The notes under the pieces are model-generated. The model made no database searches and was not told the DNA's origin. It worked only from the letters and a program-made list of their open reading frames with translations. Below are positions 1 to 8,519 of a stretch of 64,000 nt of DNA, piece by piece. The stretch covers positions 310,001 to 374,000 of the forward strand of contig NZ_JAEPRQ010000003.1 of NCBI RefSeq assembly GCF_016629665.1. Reading direction: 5' to 3'. Position numbers and translations under genes: made by a program. The stretch comes from Paracoccus caeni. GTDB taxonomy: Bacteria > Pseudomonadota > Alphaproteobacteria > Rhodobacterales > Rhodobacteraceae. The stretch's first letter is position 1. Every line of letters begins with the position of its first letter.

Positions 1-1
1 C

Positions 2-847
2 GGCGCGTTTTCGACCTGGGCCAACGAAAACCTGACCCCCGGCGACGAGATCGAGGCGATGCCGCCAATGGGCCGCTTCCATACCGAGATTCAGCCCGAT
101 GCCGCCCGCCAATATCTTGGCTTCGCGGCGGGCTCTGGTATCACGCCGATCCTGTCGATCATCAAGACCACGCTGGCCCGCGAGCCGAAATCCCGCTTCA
201 CGCTGGTCTATGCCAACCGCCAGATCAACTCGATCATGTTCCGCGAAGAGCTTGAGGATCTGAAGAACCGCTACCTTGGCCGCTTCTCGGTCCTGCATGT
301 CCTGAAATCCGAGGCGCAAGAGATCGACCTGTTCACAGGCCGCATCGACGGCGACAAGGTGGCTGCGCTGTTCCGACACTGGATCGACCCCAAAGCCGTC
401 GATACCGTCTTCATCTGCGGCCCCGAGGGGATGATGCTGTCCGTCGCCGACGGCCTGCGTCAGCACGGCCTGACCGACGACCAGATCAAGTTCGAACTTT
501 TCGCCAGCAGCCAACCGGGCCGCGCACGCCAGCCGGTCATCTCTCGCAACGCCGCCGAGGCGGGCACGGGCATCGCCGCCACCGTCACGCTGGACGGCGC
601 CACCCGCAGCTTCGCGATGGCCCGCGAAGGCGAGACGATCCTTGACGCCGCCATCGCCAACAACATGGACGCGCCCTATTCCTGCAAGGCCGGGGTCTGC
701 TCGACCTGCCGCTGCAAGGTGCTGAAGGGCGAGGTCGAGATGGCGGTGAACCACGCGCTGGAAGATTACGAGGTCCGCGCCGGTTACGTCCTGTCCTGCC
801 AGGCCTATCCGATCAGCGACGATGTCGTCGTGACCTATGACGAGTGA
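2..847 (+). CDS. paaE: Phenylacetyl-CoA epoxidase reductase subunit PaaE (5' truncated by window)
   Basis: This is the reductase subunit that passes electrons from NADPH to the diiron PaaABC core, which epoxidises the ring of phenylacetyl-CoA. The frame is open from base 2, so the visible 281 residues lack roughly the first 75 of a normal protein of about 356. A NAD(P)-binding stretch (FAAGSGITPILSI) follows the missing FAD domain. A C-terminal plant-type 2Fe-2S domain shows the Cys cluster CKAGVCSTCRCKV and a distal Cys near the end (VLSCQAYP). The next gene starts nine bases after the stop and is another Paa protein, so the gene lies in a paa operon extending left of the window. The family call is secure; only the N-terminus is unseen. 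Confidence 0.95.
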   Translation, partial: GAFSTWANENLTPGDEIEAMPPMGRFHTEIQPDAARQYLGFAAGSGITPILSIIKTTLAREPKSRFTLVYANRQINSIMFREELEDLKNRYLGRFSVLHVLKSEAQEIDLFTGRIDGDKVAALFRHWIDPKAVDTVFICGPEGMMLSVADGLRQHGLTDDQIKFELFASSQPGRARQPVISRNAAEAGTGIAATVTLDGATRSFAMAREGETILDAAIANNMDAPYSCKAGVCSTCRCKVLKGEVEMAVNHALEDYEVRAGYVLSCQAYPISDDVVVTYDE

Positions 848-856
848 GGCGGTGCC

Positions 857-1609
857 ATGTCCGACACGATGAATATCGAAGACTATCTGGCAAAGGGCGG
901 CGTCCTGACCGCGCCCGACAATGTCCCCGCCCGCTATCGGGGCGAATTGTTGCGGCTGATGTCCTCTTTCGTGGACAGCGAATTGGCGGCCTCTGCCGGT
1001 TTCGCCAATTCCATCAACTTCGCGCCGGGCATCAAGGAACGCATCGCCGCCAGCCGGATCACGCTGGAAAAGGCCGATCATGCCGAACGCGTCCTGCGGA
1101 TCATGGGCGATTTCGGCACCGATATGGCGCGCTATCAGGCAACCCATGACTGGGCCTCGCGCCAGCCCCGCGACAGCGACATAGGCGCGGCCCGTCAGAT
1201 GGACGACATGCGCCTGTCGGTCTTTCACTACCCGATCACCGGCTGGGCCGATGCCGTGGTGATGAACGTGCTGCAAGGCCTTGCCACCGGCGTCCAGATG
1301 ACCGAACTGACCCGCCTTTCCTATGGTCCCTTGGCCGAGGTCTTTCGCGAAATCGCCCCGCGTGAGGCCCGCCATGCCGAACTTGGCCTTGAAGGGTTGG
1401 AGCGTCTGGCCGCGACCGACAAAGGCCGCGATGCCGCCCGCGAGGCCATCACCTATTGGCGCCCCCGCGTTGCCGCCGGTTTCGGCACGGCAGGTTCGAC
1501 ACGGTTCGAGCGGCTGAAAACCTTCGGCCTGCGCCACCATGCGAACGAAGACCTGCTGGCCCGCTGGACCCGCCTTGCCGATGGGCATCTGGCGCGTCTG
1601 GGCCTGTGA
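857..1609 (+). CDS. PaaA/PaaC-like phenylacetic acid catabolic protein
   Basis: A 250-residue member of the phenylacetic acid catabolic family (ferritin-like diiron fold, same superfamily as PaaA and PaaC). Metal-ligand-like helices are visible: an E-x-x-H type stretch (LEKADHAERV, about residue 75) and a second (REARHAELGLEG, about residue 173). It lies between paaE and paaZ with short spacers, so it is most likely co-transcribed. As paaABC are expected upstream of paaE, this is probably an additional diiron paralogue, perhaps an accessory or variant oxygenase subunit, rather than the main PaaA. Its precise role cannot be read from sequence. Confidence 0.85.
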   Translation: MSDTMNIEDYLAKGGVLTAPDNVPARYRGELLRLMSSFVDSELAASAGFANSINFAPGIKERIAASRITLEKADHAERVLRIMGDFGTDMARYQATHDWASRQPRDSDIGAARQMDDMRLSVFHYPITGWADAVVMNVLQGLATGVQMTELTRLSYGPLAEVFREIAPREARHAELGLEGLERLAATDKGRDAAREAITYWRPRVAAGFGTAGSTRFERLKTFGLRHHANEDLLARWTRLADGHLARLGL

Positions 1610-1629
1610 TATTTCTGGAAGGACATCCC

Positions 1630-3693
1630 ATGACCATTCACCCGCGCCGTCTTGAAAGCTATGTCTCGGGCCGCTGGACACCGGGCGAGAAAGACGGCCA
1701 GACCCTTCTGGACGCCGCGACCGGCGCGCCTGTCGCGGTCATCGATTCCTCGGGCATCGATTTTGCCGCGGCGCTTGCCCATGGCCGCGATGTCGCCGGA
1801 CCGAAGCTGCGGAAGATGTCCTTCCACGACCGCGCGGCGATGCTGAAGGCGCTTGGCCTTGCGCTGATGGGGATGAAGGAAGAATTCTACACCGAAAGCC
1901 TGCATACCGGCGCGACCCGCCCGGATGCTTGGGTCGATATCGAAGGCGGCATCGGCACCATGCTGACCTTTGCGTCCAAAGGCCGCCGCGAATTGCCGAA
2001 TGCCCGCGTGCTGACCGATGGCGCGGTCGAGCCATTGTCCAAGGATAACAGCTTCTCTGCCCAGCATATCCTGACCCCGCTGCATGGCGTGGCGGTGCAT
2101 ATCAACGCCTTCAATTTCCCGATCTGGGGGATGCTGGAAAAGATCGCGCCGACGCTGCTGGCAGGTGTTCCCTGCGTGGTCAAACCCGCCAGTCAGACTG
2201 CATACCTGACCGAGCTGATGGTCCGCCGCATCATCGATACCGGCATCCTGCCCGAAGGCGCGCTGCAACTGATCTGCGGCTCGGTCGGCGATCTTCTGGA
2301 CCATGTGACCGGGCAGGACGCGGTGACCTTCACCGGCTCGGCCTGGACCGGGCGCAAGCTGCGCGCCCATCCGGCCATCGTCGAAAACTCGGTCCGCTTC
2401 ACGATGGAGGCAGACAGCCTCAACGCCTCGATCCTTGGCCCCGATGCCGGGCCGGGCACGCCCGAATTCGACCTGTTCGTGCGCGAGGTGGCCCGCGAAA
2501 TGACCTCGAAAACCGGGCAAAAATGCACCGCCATCCGCCGCGTCATGGTGCCCCGCGCTCATACCGAGGCGGTGATCGCGGCGCTGCGCGACCGTCTTGC
2601 CAAAACCGCCATCGGCCTGCCGGGGGATGAGGGCACCCGGATGGGTCCGCTGGCCAGCCTCGATCAGCGCGAGGAAGTCCGCGCCCGCATCCGCGACCTG
2701 CAAGCCGTGGCCGAGATTGTCGCAGGCGATCCAGATCAGGTCAGCGTCACCTCGGGGGATGCCGAAGCCGGCGCCTTCCTGACCCCGGTGCTTCTCCACG
2801 CCGCCAAGCCGTTCGAGGCAACGGCGGTCCATGATGTCGAAGCCTTCGGCCCGGTTTCGACCGTCATGCCCTATGACGATCCGGCCGAGGCGGTGGCACT
2901 GGCACGGATGGGCAAAGGCTCGCTGGTCTCGTCGGTCTTCACCGACGATCCGGCGGTCGCGGAAGAGATCGTCCTTGGCGTTGCGCCCTTCCATGGCCGT
3001 GTGCTGATCGGCAACCGCGCTTCGGCGAAATCCTCGACCGGCCACGGCTCGCCCTTGGCGCCGCTGGTTCATGGCGGACCGGGCCGGGCAGGCGGTGGCG
3101 AGGAAATGGGCGGCATAAGGGGCGTGAAACACTATATGCAGCGCACCGCCGTTCAGGGGGCGCCGCGCCTGTTATCGGCGGTCACCGGCCGCTGGATCGA
3201 GGGGGCGGATGCCCAGCAAGGCACCCACCCGTTCCGCAAATCGCTGGAGGAATTGCGGATCGGCGATCAGTTGGTGACGGCGGCCCGCACCATCACCGAA
3301 GAAGATGTCGAACATTTCGCCCATTTCACCGGCGACACCTTCTACGCCCATATGGACAGCGCGGCGGCCAAGGCGAACCCGTTCTTCGACGACCGCGTGG
3401 CCCATGGCTACCTGATCGCCTCGTTCGCGGCGGGATTGTTCGTGGAGCCGAACCCCGGCCCGGTCCTTGCGAATTACGGCGTCGATAACCTGCGCTTCCT
3501 GACCCCGGTTTATTTCGGCGACAGCCTGCAAGTGCGGCTGACCTGCAAAGAGATCAACCCGCGCGCCAATGCCGATCACGGCGAGGTGCGTTGGGATTGT
3601 CAGGTGACGAACCAAAAGGCCGAGATCGTGGCGCAATATGACGTGCTGACGATGGTGGCGAAAACATGGCCGCTGGCTCAGGCGGCGGAATAA
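1630..3693 (+). CDS. paaZ: Bifunctional ring-opening enzyme PaaZ (oxepin-CoA hydrolase / semialdehyde dehydrogenase)
   Basis: PaaZ opens the oxepin-CoA ring with its C-terminal MaoC-type hydratase domain and oxidises the resulting aldehyde to 3-oxo-5,6-dehydrosuberyl-CoA with its N-terminal aldehyde dehydrogenase domain. The ATG at 1630 follows a GGAAGG ribosome site and gives 687 residues, close to the usual ~680; an in-frame extension back to 1456 overlaps the previous gene and is rejected. The dehydrogenase part shows FTGSAWTG, the glutamate of FTMEADSLNAS and the nucleophile Cys in TGQKCTAIRRV. The hotdog part shows HFTGDTFYAHMD and the DRVAHGYLIAS loop. It is the last gene of the plus-strand paa unit and is followed by a hairpin. 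Confidence 0.96.
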   Translation: MTIHPRRLESYVSGRWTPGEKDGQTLLDAATGAPVAVIDSSGIDFAAALAHGRDVAGPKLRKMSFHDRAAMLKALGLALMGMKEEFYTESLHTGATRPDAWVDIEGGIGTMLTFASKGRRELPNARVLTDGAVEPLSKDNSFSAQHILTPLHGVAVHINAFNFPIWGMLEKIAPTLLAGVPCVVKPASQTAYLTELMVRRIIDTGILPEGALQLICGSVGDLLDHVTGQDAVTFTGSAWTGRKLRAHPAIVENSVRFTMEADSLNASILGPDAGPGTPEFDLFVREVAREMTSKTGQKCTAIRRVMVPRAHTEAVIAALRDRLAKTAIGLPGDEGTRMGPLASLDQREEVRARIRDLQAVAEIVAGDPDQVSVTSGDAEAGAFLTPVLLHAAKPFEATAVHDVEAFGPVSTVMPYDDPAEAVALARMGKGSLVSSVFTDDPAVAEEIVLGVAPFHGRVLIGNRASAKSSTGHGSPLAPLVHGGPGRAGGGEEMGGIRGVKHYMQRTAVQGAPRLLSAVTGRWIEGADAQQGTHPFRKSLEELRIGDQLVTAARTITEEDVEHFAHFTGDTFYAHMDSAAAKANPFFDDRVAHGYLIASFAAGLFVEPNPGPVLANYGVDNLRFLTPVYFGDSLQVRLTCKEINPRANADHGEVRWDCQVTNQKAEIVAQYDVLTMVAKTWPLAQAAE

Positions 3694-3700
3694 CCCTGAT

Positions 3701-3721
3701 GGTGCGTGCAAAGCACGCACC
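3701..3721. terminator. Perfect palindromic hairpin after paaZ
   Basis: Two nine-base arms, GGTGCGTGC and GCACGCACC, are separated by AAA and begin eight bases after the paaZ stop. There is no T-run. It sits between convergent paaZ and tetR, so it may end transcription from both sides. It also resembles a short REP-like palindrome and may occur elsewhere in the genome, which cannot be checked here. The rest of 3722-3894 shows nothing else recognisable apart from GTGCACnCCCTGTG-like direct echoes. Confidence 0.55.
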
Positions 3722-3894
3722 CTACACCCACGCAACACCGACCGTTCGCAAGCTGTGTACGCCCTGTGCACATCCGGTGTCTGCGTGGTGCACGCCCTGT
3801 GCCGCCAAATTCCCAGCATTTGCTGGCAAAGCCGCACCTGCCGCTTCTTCGTTGCACAAATACCAAAAGCAACGCCCGCAGGTGTTGCGCAGGC

Positions 3895-4494
3895 TCAGCG
3901 AACCGCCTTGATCCCTTCCAGAATCAGCGTTGTCGCCACGTCGGCATAGTCCTGACGGCTGATCCGCCCGCCATCCTTGAACCACATATAGACCCAGTTC
4001 ATCATCCCGAACAAAGACATGGTGACCGGCATCAAAAGCGGCCTGTCCCTGTCGTTCAAATCCGGGTTGATCTGCTCCAGAACCACCGAAAACCGCCGCA
4101 CGATCCGCCGCTCGATTGCCATGATCTCGGCCTTCTGCTCATCCGACAGCGCGCTGCTGGCGTTAAGCTGAACCTTGTGCTGATTATCCGCCCCGCGATA
4201 GCTTTCCAGCACCGTGCCCACCAGCTTCCGCAACCGCTGCTCGGGCGGCAAAGCCGCGTCATCCGCCGCCTCAATCGCCTCGTCCAGTTCTTCCAGATGG
4301 GTGGTGATGATCGCAAAGATCAGCGCGTCCTTGCCGGGATAATAATGATATAACAATGCTTTGCTGACCTGCGCCTGAACGGCGACCTGCGACATGGAAG
4401 CCTTTTCCATGCCCTGTTCGGCAAAGACCAGCGCGGCATTGTCCAGAATGCTGCGCTGCTTTTCCTCGAAATCCTGTGCCCGTGTCCGAGCCAT
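3895..4494 (-). CDS. TetR family regulator, probably of the phenylacetate genes (PaaR-like)
   Basis: A 199-residue TetR/AcrR protein. The N-terminal helix-turn-helix spans about residues 15-60 (FAEQGMEKASMSQVAVQAQ followed by SKALLYHYYPGKDAL), and the remainder is the helical ligand-binding and dimer domain. Its start follows an AGGAAA site. It lies 82 bases downstream of paaK on the same strand, with a hairpin between them. By context it is likely the repressor that releases paa promoters in response to phenylacetyl-CoA, as PaaR does in other proteobacteria; the effector is inferred. The palindrome at 7212-7227 is the candidate operator. Confidence 0.85.
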   Translation of the reverse strand: MARTRAQDFEEKQRSILDNAALVFAEQGMEKASMSQVAVQAQVSKALLYHYYPGKDALIFAIITTHLEELDEAIEAADDAALPPEQRLRKLVGTVLESYRGADNQHKVQLNASSALSDEQKAEIMAIERRIVRRFSVVLEQINPDLNDRDRPLLMPVTMSLFGMMNWVYMWFKDGGRISRQDYADVATTLILEGIKAVR

Positions 4495-4517
4495 AATATC
4501 ACTTTCCTGCTTGCCCC

Positions 4518-4547
4518 GGCCCCGCCGCTTTAGAGGCTGACGGGGCC
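4518..4547 (-). terminator. GC-rich hairpin between paaK and tetR
   Basis: Arms GGCCCCGCC (4518-4526) and GACGGGGCC (4539-4547) pair at eight of nine positions around a 12-base loop. It lies downstream of the paaK stop and upstream of the tetR start. No T-run follows, so it may attenuate read-through into tetR rather than end transcription fully. Confidence 0.45.
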
Positions 4548-4576
4548 AAAGTCACCAGCGCAGAACGCGCCGGCAT

Positions 4577-5887
4577 TCAGCCCTTCGGTCGGTTATCCAC
4601 CACCCGCTTCGCCTTGCCTTCGGAACGGGCAACGCTGCCCGGATCCTGCACCTCGATCCGGGTCGAGATCCCCACGATCGACTTGATCTTATGCGCCAGT
4701 TCCTTGGCCGAAACCGCCCGCGCATCGCCCGCCACCTGATCCTCGGCGCATTCGACATGGACGATCATGCTGTCCATTCGCCCTTCGCGGGTCAGCTCGA
4801 TCTGGAAATGCGGCGCAAGGCCGGGACATTTCAGGATCTGCTCTTCGATCTGCGTCGGAAACACATTGACGCCCCGCAGAATGATCATGTCGTCACTGCG
4901 CCCGGTGATCTTCTCGATCCGCCGCATCGACCGCGCCGTGCCCGGCAAAATCCGGGTCAGGTCGCGGGTGCGGTAGCGGATCATCGGCAGCGCTTCCTTG
5001 GTCAGCGTGGTAAAGACCAGCTCGCCCATTTCGCCATCCGGCAGCACCTCGCCCGTTAGGGGATCGATGATTTCAGGGTAGAAGTGATCTTCCCAGACAT
5101 GCAGCCCGTCCTTGGTTTCAACGCATTCCTGCGCCACGCCGGGTCCCATCACTTCGGAAAGCCCGTAGATATCAACGGCATGCATATCGAAGGCGTCTTC
5201 GATTTCCTGCCGCATGGCGTTGGTCCACGGCTCGGCCCCGAAGATGCCGACCTGTAAGGAGCTGGCGCGCGGGTCCAGCCCCTGACGGCGGAATTCATCA
5301 AGGATCGACAGCATATAGCTGGGCGTCACCATGATGATCCGCGGCTTGAAATCGTTGATCAGCGTCACCTGCCGTTCGGTCATGCCGCCCGACATCGGAA
5401 TGACGGTGCAGCCCAGACGCTCGGCCCCGTAATGTGCGCCAAGGCCGCCGGTGAACAGACCGTAGCCATAGGCGTTGTGCAGAATATCACCGGGCCGCCC
5501 GCCCGCCGCACGGATCGAGCGGGCAACCAAAGCGGCCCAGTTGTCGATATCGCTGGCGGTATAGCCGACCACGGTGGGCTTGCCGGTTGTCCCTGACGAG
5601 CCGTGGATGCGGCTGAGGCGATCCTGCGGGACGGCGAACATGCCGAAGGGATAGGTGTCGCGCAGATCCTGCTTCACGGTGAAGGGAAATTTCGCAATGT
5701 CCTTCAGGGTCTTGAGATCGTCAGGATGCGCGCCCGCCTTGCCAAAGCTGTCGCGGTAGAAGCTGGAATTCTGATAGGCATGGGTCAGCGTCTGCTTCAT
5801 CCGCTGGAATTGCAGCGCCTCGATCTCATCGCGCGACGCGGTCTCGATCGGGTCGAGATCCGCGCGGCGGGGGGTCAGGTCTTTCAT
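4577..5887 (-). CDS. paaK: Phenylacetate-CoA ligase PaaK
   Basis: This cytoplasmic ligase activates phenylacetate to phenylacetyl-CoA with ATP, the first committed step of the pathway. The 436-residue length is typical. The adenylate-forming P-loop is visible as IHGSSGTTGKPTVVGYT (about residues 93-109), and YGLSEVMGPGVAQEC (about residue 240) matches the aryl-binding/adenylate region. The C-terminal domain carries FPTQIEEQILK. A strong GGGAGGAGA site precedes the ATG. It is the third gene of the minus-strand paaG-paaI-paaK unit. Confidence 0.97.
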   Translation of the reverse strand: MKDLTPRRADLDPIETASRDEIEALQFQRMKQTLTHAYQNSSFYRDSFGKAGAHPDDLKTLKDIAKFPFTVKQDLRDTYPFGMFAVPQDRLSRIHGSSGTTGKPTVVGYTASDIDNWAALVARSIRAAGGRPGDILHNAYGYGLFTGGLGAHYGAERLGCTVIPMSGGMTERQVTLINDFKPRIIMVTPSYMLSILDEFRRQGLDPRASSLQVGIFGAEPWTNAMRQEIEDAFDMHAVDIYGLSEVMGPGVAQECVETKDGLHVWEDHFYPEIIDPLTGEVLPDGEMGELVFTTLTKEALPMIRYRTRDLTRILPGTARSMRRIEKITGRSDDMIILRGVNVFPTQIEEQILKCPGLAPHFQIELTREGRMDSMIVHVECAEDQVAGDARAVSAKELAHKIKSIVGISTRIEVQDPGSVARSEGKAKRVVDNRPKG

Positions 5888-5914
5888 GTTCTCCTCCCTC
5901 GAAAACGCGCCGGG

Positions 5915-6364
5915 TCAGGACCCGGTCGGCAGGTGGGTGCCCTTGACCGTGCGGGAATGGCCGCGAAATTCGGCCACATGCGCGCCGGTCTGATTGGTGA
6001 TGCGAATGTCGTAGATGCCTGACCGGCCAAGGCGATGCGTCTCGGTCGCGGTGGCGGTCAACCGGTCGCCGATATGGCCGGGGATCAGATAGGTGACCGA
6101 GCAATGCTGGGCTACCGCCATCTGGTTGTAGCTGTTGCAGGCAAAGGCAAAGGCGCTGTCGGCCAGCGTGAAGATATAGCCGCCATGACAGGTGCCGTGG
6201 CCGTTCGACATATCGGCGGTGATGGTCATCGACAGCGTGGCTTGCCCCGGCGCGATATGGTCAAGGGCCATGTTCAATCGCTGGCTGGCCGAATCGTCGT
6301 TCCACATCGCGCGGGCCGAGGCTTCGGCGATCTCTTGCGGGGTCATGTCGGCGACGGGTTTCAT
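5915..6364 (-). CDS. paaI: Hydroxyphenylacetyl-CoA thioesterase PaaI
   Basis: A 149-residue hotdog-fold thioesterase. In this pathway PaaI is thought to hydrolyse dead-end CoA thioesters and so rescue CoA. The hotdog signature GTCHGGYIFTLADSAFAFA (about residues 58-76) includes the HGG turn and the catalytic-region Asp. Its ATG overlaps the stop of paaG in an ATGA arrangement, so the two are translationally coupled. Confidence 0.94.
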   Translation of the reverse strand: MKPVADMTPQEIAEASARAMWNDDSASQRLNMALDHIAPGQATLSMTITADMSNGHGTCHGGYIFTLADSAFAFACNSYNQMAVAQHCSVTYLIPGHIGDRLTATATETHRLGRSGIYDIRITNQTGAHVAEFRGHSRTVKGTHLPTGS

Positions 6365-7155
6365 TTGCCCTTGAACTCCGGCTTGCGCTTTTCAAGGAAA
6401 GCGGTGACGCCCTCGGCATAATCGGCGCTGCGCCCGGCCTGCTGCTGGCAGTCACGCTCCTCATCAAGCTGTTCGTCCAGCGTATTGGTTGCCGCCGCCT
6501 GAATAAGTCGCTTCGTCAGCCCCAGACCAAGCGTCGGCCCGGCAGCAAGCGATTGGGCCAAAGCCTGCGCCTCGGGCAACAGCGCGTCGTCATCGACGGC
6601 TTTCCAGATTAATCCCCAATCGGCGGCCTTTTCGGCCATCAGCGGCTCGGCGGTCAGGGCCAGCGCTTTGGCGCGCGGTTCGCCAAGGATCCGGGTCAGC
6701 GACCATGTGCCGCCTGCATCGGGGACAAGGCCGATCTTGGCGAAGGCCTGAATGAACTTTGCCGATTTGGCGGCCAGAACGATGTCGCAGGCGAAGGCGA
6801 TATTCGCACCTGCTCCCGCCGCCACGCCATTGACTGCACAGACCACCGGCTTTTCCAGCGACCGGATCAGCCGCAGCGTCGGGTTGTAAAAACTGTCAAG
6901 CGTGCGGCCAAGATCGGGGGCGGGGCCACCCTTGCGGGGATCGCGGTCGCCCAGATCCTGACCCGCCGAAAAGCCGCGTCCCGCGCCGGTCAGCAGCACC
7001 GCCCGGATCGCGTCATCATCGTGGGCACGCCGGATCGCCGCGCGCAGCGCCAGATGCATGTCTTCGTTAAAGGAATTCAGCTTTTCCGGGCGGTTCAGCG
7101 TCACCGAAAGCACACCATCGGACACGGCCTGTAACACCGTTGAAGATGCGGTCAT
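6361..7155 (-). CDS. paaG: Enoyl-CoA hydratase/isomerase PaaG
   Basis: A crotonase-fold protein that, as PaaG, isomerises ring 1,2-epoxyphenylacetyl-CoA to oxepin-CoA and also moves double bonds later in the pathway. Oxyanion-hole segments are visible: GRGFSAGQDLGDRDP (about residues 61-75) and the turn AVNGVAAGAGANIAFACD. The ATG at 7155 follows GGGAGGAGAGG; a longer reading to 7209 would place the ribosome site inside the gene and lengthen the protein beyond the usual ~262, so the 264-residue form is chosen. It is the first gene of the minus-strand unit and is divergent from the transporter operon. Confidence 0.94.
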   Translation of the reverse strand: MTASSTVLQAVSDGVLSVTLNRPEKLNSFNEDMHLALRAAIRRAHDDDAIRAVLLTGAGRGFSAGQDLGDRDPRKGGPAPDLGRTLDSFYNPTLRLIRSLEKPVVCAVNGVAAGAGANIAFACDIVLAAKSAKFIQAFAKIGLVPDAGGTWSLTRILGEPRAKALALTAEPLMAEKAADWGLIWKAVDDDALLPEAQALAQSLAAGPTLGLGLTKRLIQAAATNTLDEQLDEERDCQQQAGRSADYAEGVTAFLEKRKPEFKGK

Positions 7156-7211
7156 CCTCTCCTCCCTCATGCGCCGATTTCTCGGGCTCCTCGAAGAAAT
7201 GTGTTGCATAA

Positions 7212-7227
7212 ACCGACCGGCCGGTCA
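7212..7227. promoter_or_regulatory. Palindromic candidate TetR operator in the divergent paaG/transporter promoter region
   Basis: ACCGACCGGCCGGTCA contains a perfect 12-base palindrome (GACCGGCCGGTC) with further imperfect symmetry outside it. It lies 57 bases upstream of the paaG start and about 95 bases upstream of the transporter start, as expected for a shared operator. Binding by the TetR protein at 3895-4494 is inferred from position and symmetry only. Confidence 0.5.
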
Positions 7228-7322
7228 ATGATATTCGTTAACCGGAGAGGAGGCCGGTGGAGCGGGTGCTGCGCGCCCGTCTGCCGACAAGGACGACGCA
7301 CGTATTCTGGGAGGAGATACGC

Positions 7323-8456
7323 ATGAAGACCACACTGATCACGACGGCTGTTGCCATCTGTATCGCCGGGGCGGCCAGCGCCGAGATCCGCATCGGCGCC
7401 TCGGTTTCGGCAACCGGACCGGCGGCATTTCTGGGCGATCCCGAGGCGAAAACGCTGGAAATGCTGGTCGAGGCAGCCAATGCCAATGGCGGCATCAATG
7501 GCGAGGAAATCGCGCTGGTGCTGTATGACGATGGCGGCGATCCGAACAAGGCCCGCACCTTCGCAACCCGTCTGATCGAGGATGACGAGGTGGTGGCGAT
7601 TATCGGCGGATCGACCACCGGCACCTCGATGTCGATTCTGTCGGTGGCCGAGGATAACGAGATTCCCTTCATCTCTCTGGCCGGGGCGATTGAGATCATC
7701 GATCCGGTGAAGCCTTTCACCTTCAAGACCCCGCATACCGACCGCATGGCCTGCCAGAAGATTTTCGAGGATATGCAAAAGCAGGGCATCACCCAGATCG
7801 GGATGATTTCCGGCACGGACGGGTTCGGTGCGTCGATGCAGGCGCAGTGCAAAGAGGTCGTCGGCGAATACGGCATCACCGTGGTCGCGGACGAGACTTA
7901 CAATCCGACCGATGCCGATATGACCACGCAACTGACCAAGATCCGCAACACCGATGGCGTTCAGGCGGTGCTTAACCCCGGTTTCGGGCAGGGGCCGTCG
8001 ATCGTGACGCGGAACTACAAGCAGCTTGCCGTCGATCTGCCGCTGTATCAGTCGCATGGCGTCGCCTCGGACGGGTTTATCGAGCTGGCGGGCGCGGATG
8101 CTGCCGAAGGCGTTCGCCTGCCGGGCACCGCGCTGCTGATCGCCGGGCTTCTGGCCGATGATGATCCGCAAAAGCCGCTGGTCGAGGCTTACAAGACCGC
8201 GTTCGAGGAAAAGACCGGCACCTCGGTCGGCACCTTCGGCGGCTATGCCAATGATGCGTTCCTGATCCTGACCGATGCGATCACCCGCGCCGGTGAGGCC
8301 GATCCCACGGCGATCCGCGACGCCATCGAGGCGACCGAAGGGCTGGCTGGCACCACCGGCATCTATTCGATGAACGCCGAGGATCATCTGGGACTGGATC
8401 TGTCCGCCTTCCGCATGCTGGAAATCAAGGGCGGCGAATGGACCCTGATCGAGTAA
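7323..8456 (+). CDS. ABC transporter substrate-binding protein, LivK/HAAT family
   Basis: A 377-residue periplasmic binding protein of the branched-chain amino acid/aromatic family. A Sec signal peptide ends around AASA before EIRIGASVSATGPAAF, which begins the type I periplasmic fold; IIGGSTTGTS and the long NGGINGEEIALVLYDDGGDP segment are typical. The ATG at 7323 follows GGAGGAGA. It starts an operon with two permeases and two ATPases. Because the operon faces away from paaG across a shared promoter region and ends in a CoA-ester enzyme, phenylacetate or a related aromatic acid is a likelier ligand than an amino acid. That assignment is inference. Confidence 0.9.
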   Translation: MKTTLITTAVAICIAGAASAEIRIGASVSATGPAAFLGDPEAKTLEMLVEAANANGGINGEEIALVLYDDGGDPNKARTFATRLIEDDEVVAIIGGSTTGTSMSILSVAEDNEIPFISLAGAIEIIDPVKPFTFKTPHTDRMACQKIFEDMQKQGITQIGMISGTDGFGASMQAQCKEVVGEYGITVVADETYNPTDADMTTQLTKIRNTDGVQAVLNPGFGQGPSIVTRNYKQLAVDLPLYQSHGVASDGFIELAGADAAEGVRLPGTALLIAGLLADDDPQKPLVEAYKTAFEEKTGTSVGTFGGYANDAFLILTDAITRAGEADPTAIRDAIEATEGLAGTTGIYSMNAEDHLGLDLSAFRMLEIKGGEWTLIE

Positions 8457-8463
8457 GCCGCAG

Positions 8464-8485
8464 GGCCGCGCCTTTCCGCGCGGCC
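8464..8485 (+). terminator. Intercistronic hairpin between binding protein and permease genes
   Basis: Perfect eight-base arms GGCCGCGC (8464-8471) and GCGCGGCC (8478-8485) enclose a six-base loop directly after the binding-protein stop. No T-run follows. Such hairpins commonly act as partial terminators or 3' stabilisers that keep binding protein in excess over its membrane partners. Confidence 0.55.
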
Positions 8486-8519
8486 TGTCTGCCCTGACAC
8501 CCCTCAGCCGGAGATATCG

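Noticed and set aside
1453..3132. Long minus-strand ORF opposite paaZ
   Set aside because: No homology, His/Arg/Gly-rich composition typical of antisense GC-rich frames; paaZ is clearly the real gene.
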